Of a DNA stretch of 64,000 nucleotides, positions 39,301 through 64,000 are shown piece by piece. The notes below the pieces were generated by a model, which saw only the letters and a list, made by a program, of their open reading frames with translations, did not search any database and was not told the DNA's origin. The stretch comes from Podarcis raffonei (taxonomy: Eukaryota > Chordata > Lepidosauria > Squamata > Lacertidae), in contig NC_070606.1 of assembly GCF_027172205.1 (NCBI RefSeq), positions 98,156,534 to 98,220,533 of the forward strand, written 5' to 3'. The position numbers and the translations under genes were made by a program. Every line of letters starts with the position of its first letter. Position 1 is the first letter of the stretch.

Positions 39301-42300
39301 ACAGAAGTCATCCTTAAAGGCCTCGATATCCCCGAGATAGTCAACCTGTGTCTGGGTGGGCTCATTTTTTATAAAAGGGGAAATCCATGCATGTAGAAAA
39401 GTGGCACACCAGAGAAAAGGAAACTTTTGTACAGAGGAGCATTCAGTGATGTAAACCCCCATCTGGAGTGGTACAGTCCAGACATGTTTTCTACCCCAGT
39501 GAGAAGAAGGCTGGAATGTTTCATAGGACACACTGTTGAGTTGCAATCCCATCCATACCCTGGCAAGGCAAGGCAAGGCAAGGCAGAAGCACCTCTGAGG
39601 ATGACCACAGACCAGCACATCAAGTCTCCCTTGCTTGTAGTCCTACCCACCCGCCCGCCCACTCTCTCATTCCACAGAATCGGAACGAGATGATTGCATA
39701 CCTCAAAGACCAGCTTCAAGAGATGAAGGCTAAAACAGACATGGAGAATCGTTACGTCAAGAAGGACACAGACCTCCAGGTGGCTCAAACAAAGAATAAA
39801 TGCTTTGATGCTGAGAATGATCTGCAGAATGAAATTGAGGTAAGCACTTTGCCTTGGGCCATATGCATTCGTAGGGAGGTGGTCTGCAGTAAAGTGTGGG
39901 GCATGCCTTAATGACTTGTGTGGCCTCAGCATAGAGGCAGCCACTGTTCAGCGTCCTGGTATAGACTTTTCTCAGCAGCGTAACCTGACTTTTGGTTGAG
40001 CATCCTCAACCCAAAGAGGACTGCTGTGTGGTTGCTCCAGAGGCAACCCAGGAATACTAACTATTTTGGAGAGCTGAGTCCTCCTGGTGCCAGAAACAAG
40101 GCTTGTGCTGAACCTTAGTTCCGATTAAGTGAGCAGCAGATGATCTAACTCCCGATCAAGTCAAGGGCTAACCTTGGTATTAATAGAAAACTACGTTATA
40201 TCAGGTCAGACTGCTTCTCCATTCGGACTGGCAGAGGCTCTCTGGGGTCTTGGGCAGTGTCCTCCCCATCACCTAGGTAAAGGTAAAGGGCCCCCTGACC
40301 ATTAGGTCCAGTCGTGGCTGACTCTGGGGTTGCGGTGCTCATCTCACTTTATTGGCCAAGGGAGCCGGCGTACAGCTTCCAGGCCATGTGGCCAGCATGA
40401 CTAAGCCGCTTCTGGTGAACCAGAGCAGCGCACGGAAATGCCGTTTACCTTCCCGACGGAGCGGTACCTATTTATCTACTTGCACTTTGACATGCTTTGA
40501 ACTGCTAGGTTGGTAGGAGCTGGGATCAAGCAACAGGAGCTCACCCTGTCGCGGGGATGCGAACCGCCGACCTTCTGATTGGCAAGCCCTAGGCTCTGTG
40601 GTTTAACCCACCCCTGATCCTAAATGGCAAGGAGTGGGATTTGGGGCCTCTTGCATGCAAATTTAATGTTCTACCTGGCTCATATGCAGGATATTCTTCT
40701 TGGTTTTCACTTTCAATTGGCTTAACCTGGTTCAACTGCCCAGTGTTCTCAGCTTCTATTGGTCTTCTTTCAACCTTCAATCACTGTATGGCTAGCCAAG
40801 TCATGACATGGGCCTGGCAGCAGTGAAAACAAGGGCAGAATTTAGGGATGGCATCATTGACCATTTTTTTTGTACAGCTATACTACGCCTGGACCATAAA
40901 CTCACTCTGCAACATGGCACAGAGAGGGATGTGGTGCATGCACTCCCCAGGTCTTCAGAGGAACCCTCTTGCCATTTGCTTAGAACCAAATAAAGTTTGA
41001 TGCAATGTCTTTCTCCCGTTACAGAAATTGAGAAATCAAACTGAGCAGGAGATAAGAGTCCACATGGACATTGAGAATTTCCTTAAGCAGCAGCAAAAGG
41101 TAGGTGCCACAAAGCTTTCTGGTGCCCCATTGAGCTCAGAGATGTGAAGCTGTGGCACTCCAGCTGTTGTTGGATTACAGCTTCCATCTATCCTAATGAC
41201 TGTTCATGCTGGCTAGGCTGATGGAAGTTGGCGTCCAACATCTAGAGGCTACAGGTCTTCTGCTTGTGCTATAACTTTTTGTAATGCCATCCATTCTCCA
41301 GCCAACTGCTCGATCTACTTCCTTGTTCTTCAGAGGTTTATGTGATCCCCACCCTTAATTCAAATCATTACTTTCTATTGACATACACTTCCTATGGGTT
41401 GAGCTAGCAAGTGGATCCAGACCCTACTGTATCTAAAGATCAGAGGCCTAGAACCCCGAGGCTGAGCTGGACCACTTTAAACTGCACATGGCAGGTGTGT
41501 TTGTGTGTGCATGCGGCTCATACGATTGCTCTTCCATTCAAAATACACCCTGCACAATAGATGCCTCTTTACTTTGTACCCCATCTTTTCGGGCAAGCAG
41601 AATAGAGTTGCCAGCACACAAGTTGACCACCTCAGGGGCCTCAGACAGAAGATATCTTGGGGATGGAATCCATAGGGAACTTCAGATTTAGCAAGCATCT
41701 AAGGTGCTGCACACAGCAGCCTATTGCCCATTCCAGTTCCCCGTGACTCTTGTTTCTTCCCCTTATTGCTGCTCCTTACACACACAAGGGCACCACCTTG
41801 CATGCACAGATCATCCCTGTTCCCTTCAGTTGCTTTGTGTACATACAAGAAATGACACAGAGCTTTGGCTCTGAAATGGTGTTCCAACAGCAACAGAGTT
41901 AAGCTGATCATCCTGGAGAAGAGGAGGTTAAGGGGTGATATGATAGCCATGTTCAAATATATAAAAGGATGTCACATAGAGGAGGGAGAAAGGTTGTTTT
42001 CTGCTGCTCCAGAGAAGCGGACACGGAGCAATGGATCCAAACTACAAGAAAGAAGATTCCACCTAAACATTAGGAAGAACTTCCTGACAGTAAGAGCTGT
42101 TCGACAGTGGAATTTGCTGCCAAGGAGTGTGGTGGAGTCTCCTTCTTTGGAGGTCTTTAAGCAGAGGCTTGACAACCATATGTCAGGAGTGCTCTGATGG
42201 TGTTTCCTGCTTGGCAGGGGGTTGGACTCGATGGCCCTTGTGGTCTCTTCCAACTCTATGATTCTATGAAATCCCCACCAAGCACCTCATTCTGCAAGTC

Positions 42301-44405
42301 CTCCAATATCATGTCATTGCATGAGGCACCGGGCTCTAAGCCATGCCCCGGAATGGTCAGGAGACAAATGCAGAGCGTTGTGAAGTGTCCACCTGTGTGT
42401 GTCGCAGAGCATAGAAGAGAAGCTGGAGTACTGGATGGACAAGTACGAGAGGGATACAGAAGCCAAGCAGCAAGAGCTCAACTCCCTGAAGGCCTCCAGA
42501 GCAGCTGACCAGGCAGCGCTACAGGAACTGGCCAAGCAGGTAGGGAACAAAGCTGGTGCTGGGGCTACAACCGTCTGTTCAAAGGTCAGGCTCCTCATTC
42601 CGTTGGTGATCCATGGCAGCTATATGTGGGGTCGCTCTATCCACACATCCTCACTGCTGCTCCAATTTGCTAGGAAGCTTAGAAAGCTAAGGAAGGAGTC
42701 CAGGGGTGAGAGGTGAGAGCGAAAGCCCACCTCCAAGCTCAAGTTAAAGGTGTCTTTGCATTCTACAGTGTCTCATATGCGAACAAGCTATAATTGAGGA
42801 CCGGAAGGAAAAGGAGAATGCAAGGAAGAAAGTAGAACAGGACGCTCTGGAGCTGAAGAGTATCCTGAAGGTAAGATGAGTCAATATAGCCTTACCTTTG
42901 GAGTCCTGGGACTAAAAATTGGAAGCGGGGGTGGGGAGAAAACCTCTTCCTCCACCATGTCTTCTGCCCCTCTCCCAACATGTGGAGCAGATCATCTCCT
43001 TTGCTTTGTATAGCTCCCCCCCCCTGATGTTGCTGAACCACCCCTTGCTGGCCATGCTGACTGGGGCTGAGAGTTGCAGTGCAAATCGCTTGGGGGGCAC
43101 CCGGTTGGGGAAGGCTGCTCTTTCTCATGGCTTCCCCTTTCAGGGCTCCAGATCTCTAATCCTTTTATGTGCTTTAAAAATGTGCCAAGCGGGGAGCATG
43201 GTGGCAGAATCATCTGCTTCTGTAGGGGGGCTTGGAGGTTCTCTCCAACCTCCTCCAGCGCTTCTCCCTAACCTAACAGCCATTTCCTCAGATAAGTATC
43301 ATCAGCTAAACAAGAAGCAGGGTCTTCCCCGGAGCATCCTTGTATGGCAGAAGAGGCAGCCACAGATTGTGTCACAAAGAACAGTCTTATCTAGCCAGAG
43401 ACCAGCACTTTCAATTCCATCAGCTGTAGGACTGGCCTGGAAGAGGGGAAAATATGTATATAGGAAAACAATATTAAGTGAGGCCTGAAACACTGTGGGA
43501 TCCATAGCCATTTCTGTAGCTCTTTCTAGCCAACAGTTAGCCAGGGTACAGCATGAAGTATAATTTGTTTATCAGTTGTTTGCATGAATAGCAGACCTTG
43601 CTGTGCCACATGAAGAAGCACATTTGAACAAGTGCAGAATCTGCTCATCTAGGCATGACCATATCGCAGAAGTGAGAAGCAGCCTTGTGTTTGGCTTCAC
43701 AGATAGCCAAAACCCAATCCTAGCCACCCATTTGCTCTCCTCAGTGCAGCAGCAGCAGCGTGCCTTCGGATGTTGGCTGCCCAGGGACATTCTGCAACAG
43801 ATGTCATTTATTTCCCACTCAGATGCTTTCTTGGAGCGTATCCAAGGCTGCGCCTTTCTGCAGCTTGAGCTGGCAGCGATGGGATAAATGTGGGCATTAG
43901 ATGCTGTGGCTGACTTGGAGCAGACAGGCAGCAGATGGAACGCTGGACTCAAGCCAGCCCTGCTTCATTAGAGAGGTGGGGGGAGCAGCCTAGGGGAACT
44001 GGGCTTGTTGCACAGCAGTCATTTCTGGGAGCCCATTTTTGGCAAAGCTTGAGCAGCAGCTGGAAGGTAGTGTGGGCACCCAGTGCCTCCTTCCTGCATG
44101 CACAACCCTTCTCCTCTTCCTTGCTTTCAGCTGCAGGCCTGGTGGAGAGGCATGATGGTTCGCAGATTCCTAGGCCCTTACAAGGCCCTCAAAAAACTCT
44201 GGGAAGAAGAGCAGCCGCCCAAAGAGAAGGGGAAGAAGGGCAAAGGGAAACCTGGAGCGAAGAAGAAAAAGTGATGGGAACAGAGCCCAGCTCCTGCGCC
44301 ATCTCCACATTAGGCCTTTGGGCAACACGGTTTTGTGGGATGAAGGAACGGGACAATTGTATATGTCTTTGCTGAAAGGATCAGAATTAATAAAAGCTTT
44401 TAGCA
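31741..44405 (+). CDS. IQCG: IQCG / DRC9, nexin-dynein regulatory complex subunit, complete gene
   Basis: Ten coding exons (31741-31778, 35097-35238, 36449-36696, 37112-37240, 38096-38177, 39678-39839, 41025-41099, 42408-42539, 42769-42870, 44131-44274) join without phase conflict to 417 residues; human is about 443. Seen: an N-terminal block with [21 protein letters not shown], long charged coiled-coil segments over roughly residues 70-370, an IQ motif [12 protein letters not shown] at 371-382, and a Lys-rich C-terminus. Known: IQCG is DRC9 of the nexin-dynein regulatory complex in motile axonemes, binds calmodulin, and is needed for sperm flagella in mouse. The upstream ATG at 31741 has a strong Kozak context; a second in-frame ATG at codon 9 is possible. 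The N-terminus is shorter than in human. Confidence 0.95.
31903..31975 (-). mobile_element. CR1 3' end fragment in IQCG intron 1
   Basis: AAGTTGGAAGGGACCCCCAA and TCTAGCCCAACCCCCTTC. Confidence 0.75.
32113..32545 (-). mobile_element. L1 LINE 3' end
   Basis: Minus strand reads [20 protein letters not shown] and [16 protein letters not shown], then an A-rich 3' UTR. Several stops. Confidence 0.6.
32722..32812 (+). repeat. CR1/L3-like LINE 3'-end fragment
   Basis: TCCCACAGGGATCTGGTTAG, GAGAACAGGATGTTGGACT and TCTGATCCAGCAGG. Confidence 0.6.
32813..33611. other. Part of IQCG intron 1, unannotated
   Basis: No exon-like or repeat-like sequence recognised. Confidence 0.35.
33612..33775 (+). repeat. 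CR1-like LINE coding fragment
   Basis: Reads like [15 protein letters not shown] followed by QDGATPL and a Glu/Arg-rich stretch, as in CR1-group ORF ends. Confidence 0.45.
33779..34428. mobile_element. TA-flanked MITE, CCGTATTTTTCGC family
   Basis: Ends CCGTATTTTTCGCTCTGTAA and ATGGAGTGAAAAATACG, TA flanks at 33777-33778 and 34429-34430. GC-rich internal repeats. Same family as 51819-52188. Confidence 0.82.
34470..34600 (-). repeat. L1-like 3' tail fragment
   Basis: A T-rich start (AAAGATTTTTATTGATACAA) and A-rich stretch resemble a reversed LINE tail. Weak. Confidence 0.35.
34640..34945 (+). mobile_element. CR1/L3-like LINE 3' end
   Basis: Longest copy of this family here: from AACTGGAACTCACTCAGAGG through GGCTTCCCACAGGGGTCTGG and CAGGATGCTGGACTGGACGG to GCAGCAGGCTGTTCTT. 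Confidence 0.65.
35097..35238 (+). CDS. IQCG: IQCG coding exon 2
   Basis: GGCTAG acceptor and GTAAGT donor. Residues 14-60 contain [16 protein letters not shown] and IMPVSYEGR, matching the conserved human block (LEDTTDQLSIL, IMPVQYEGR). Confidence 0.93.
35239..36254. other. IQCG intron 2, mostly unannotated
   Basis: No named repeat before the L2 tail at 36255. Confidence 0.35.
36255..36352 (+). mobile_element. L2 tail with (ATT)n
   Basis: CCCAGTCAGATGGGTGGCAT followed by about 17 ATT units, ending about 95 bp before an IQCG exon. Confidence 0.7.
36449..36696 (+). CDS. IQCG: IQCG coding exon 3
   Basis: TTGCTCTTCAG acceptor and GTGAGA donor. Residues 61-142 form a charged helical segment ending in [10 protein letters not shown], where homology to human (TLKKIQIDR) resumes. 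This is the least conserved exon. Confidence 0.93.
37112..37240 (+). CDS. IQCG: IQCG coding exon 4
   Basis: CTGCCAG acceptor and a weak GTTGGA donor. Encodes [14 protein letters not shown] to NLVL plus part of Arg 186. Confidence 0.92.
37615..37937 (+). mobile_element. L2 LINE 3' region with (ATC)n
   Basis: GAACCTGACCCAGTAGTGAA and CTGCACTAGTTGTAGTTTCT match L2 internal text; then GCCGCCCAGAGTGGCTGGGG and an ATC run. Confidence 0.65.
38096..38177 (+). CDS. IQCG: IQCG coding exon 5
   Basis: CCTTTTAG acceptor and GTGAGC donor. Encodes [15 protein letters not shown] to FELQ, a coiled-coil segment close to human. Confidence 0.93.
38178..39560. other. IQCG intron 5, unannotated
   Basis: No gene or named repeat recognised. 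Confidence 0.35.
39560..39585. repeat. (GGCAA)n short tandem repeat
   Basis: Five units of a 5-base motif. Confidence 0.85.
39678..39839 (+). CDS. IQCG: IQCG coding exon 6
   Basis: CCACAG acceptor and GTAAGC donor. Encodes 54 residues including [14 protein letters not shown] and MENRY, among the best conserved parts of the protein. Confidence 0.95.
40275..40612 (-). mobile_element. Sauria SINE
   Basis: Reversed ACCTTT tail at 40275-40290. Minus-strand tRNA-like head with GTTAAACCACAGAGCC; the B-box position is degenerate (GGTTCGCATCC). IQCG intron 6. Confidence 0.85.
41025..41099 (+). CDS. IQCG: IQCG coding exon 7
   Basis: TTACAG acceptor and GTAGGT donor. Encodes [13 protein letters not shown] to FLKQQQK, 25 residues of coiled coil. 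Confidence 0.93.
41140..41250. repeat. Short foldback MITE
   Basis: CTCCAGCTGTTGTTGGATTA and GGCTGATGGAAGTTGGCGTC are imperfect inverted arms. Confidence 0.4.
41251..41884. other. Part of IQCG intron 7, unannotated
   Basis: Nothing recognised. Confidence 0.35.
41885..42270 (+). mobile_element. CR1 LINE 3' end
   Basis: Frame reads [36 protein letters not shown] and [20 protein letters not shown], then GGGTTGGACTCGATGGCCC and TATGATTCTATGA, the classic CR1 ending. Probably the best-preserved CR1 here. Confidence 0.92.
42408..42539 (+). CDS. IQCG: IQCG coding exon 8
   Basis: GTCGCAG acceptor and GTAGGG donor. Encodes 44 residues with [16 protein letters not shown] and LKASRAAD, aligning with human EERLEFWMEKYDKDTE. 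Confidence 0.95.
42769..42870 (+). CDS. IQCG: IQCG coding exon 9
   Basis: TTCTACAG acceptor and GTAAGA donor. Encodes [12 protein letters not shown] and [10 protein letters not shown] just before the IQ motif. Confidence 0.94.
42871..44130. other. IQCG last intron
   Basis: No named repeat. Open frames here have no supporting splice sites or homology. Confidence 0.4.
44131..44405 (+). CDS. IQCG: IQCG terminal exon: IQ motif, Lys-rich tail, 3' UTR
   Basis: TGCTTTCAG acceptor. The exon opens with the calmodulin-binding IQ motif and ends in a basic Lys/Gly tail; the stop codon is 44272-44274. AATAAA at 44389-44394 predicts cleavage near 44405-44415. Confidence 0.94.
44389..44394 (+). terminator. 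IQCG: IQCG poly(A) signal AATAAA
   Basis: Canonical hexamer 115 bases after the IQCG stop. Confidence 0.8.
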
Positions 44406-45139
44406 CTCGGCTCGAGATCCTGCTTTTTGGTCCCAGTCAGCAGAAGAGCATTGAAGCTGCTGGTTCTGTTTTTCTTGCTTTGAAAGTGAACAGGCCATAC
44501 CAACATTTTGTGTTAATTACCCTGGACCAGATGATGCAATCTTGTATCTTTTCTCCCCACCCTCTGCTCGAGCTCAGGAAAGCTGCAAAGAAAAATGGTC
44601 TGTCATCTCCACAAGATTGCTCGTGTAAATTGCCTTTTTAAGCTTTAACTGCATAGAGACATACCATGAAGAATGTCACATCAAGGGTGCCAAACGGAAT
44701 AAAATATTGGGGGGGGGGCAGATATTGATGCCCCACATAATCACAAGACCATTTAAATGGCAATGTCCATCAGTGGGGGGGGGCAGCTGCCTCAATTTTT
44801 TTATTGGGGGTGGTGGTGGCTGAAGTAACCTTGGACCCTAGGAGTGGTTCCTATATATTGGACATGTACTTGAAGTCCTTAGAAAACTAGCAAAACTAGT
44901 TATTAATATGGCAACTTCTCTAATAATCACAAATGCTGCATACGCAGAATAGGATCCCAACTTGATCCTACAGGAACATGATGAGCCCTTGGGAGCAGCA
45001 ACACATTTGATGTTGTGATGTTGAACAAGCAAAGGAACAAGGCTGCTCAACCTCCCTCTCCCAGGAGAGAAGCAATCAAGGGCACCTGAGAGACTGGACA
45101 AACCCACTGCAGAATAAATGCTTCTCTTCACAAACACAG

Positions 45140-64000
<18,861 letters not shown>

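Overview
The window is nuclear DNA of a squamate reptile, most likely a lizard. It holds intron-split vertebrate genes embedded in a repeat mix typical of squamates: Sauria SINEs, Bov-B (RTE), L2, CR1 and L1 LINEs, non-autonomous hAT elements with 8-bp target duplications, TA-flanked MITEs and solo LTRs. The species cannot be fixed from the sequence. Gene models below come from splice-site and reading-frame bookkeeping by eye plus remembered family sequences. No alignment or database search was run.

Layout. 1-2 kb: a LINE remnant, then an orphan CpG island (about 960-1960) with NRF1-like and ETS/CRE-like motifs, probably the promoter of a gene lying to the left. 2-8 kb: an LTR and several MITE/hAT elements with no gene seen. 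8.2-15.9 kb (minus strand): a three-coding-exon gene resembling human C2orf72, 275 aa, whose exon phases join exactly. Its introns are full of Sauria SINE, L2, CR1, L1 and Bov-B copies. 16-25.8 kb: intergenic repeats, including two solo LTRs, one of them inserted inside a MITE. 25.8-31.45 kb (minus): RPL35A (eL33), complete, 110 aa. 31.4-31.8 kb: a CpG-rich divergent promoter shared by RPL35A and IQCG. 31.74-44.4 kb (plus): IQCG/DRC9, complete, ten coding exons, 417 aa. 45.1-64 kb (minus): the 3' half of LRCH3, entering from the right edge. It has the calponin-homology domain, two alternative last exons and a 3' UTR of about 4.9 kb that ends roughly 0.75 kb from the IQCG 3' end.

The order RPL35A-IQCG-LRCH3, with RPL35A and IQCG head-to-head and IQCG and LRCH3 tail-to-tail, matches human 3q29 as I know it. 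The C2orf72-like gene is not part of that human neighbourhood.

The most interesting host biology is at LRCH3. Two phase-compatible last exons complete the CH domain differently: one ends in a soluble His/Gln-rich tail, the other in a hydrophobic, probably membrane-spanning tail. Also notable are a near-consensus RFX X-box overlapping the IQCG start codon, an 80-bp perfect palindrome and an 824-bp multi-hairpin element in RPL35A introns, and a 27-bp minisatellite carried inside a hAT element.
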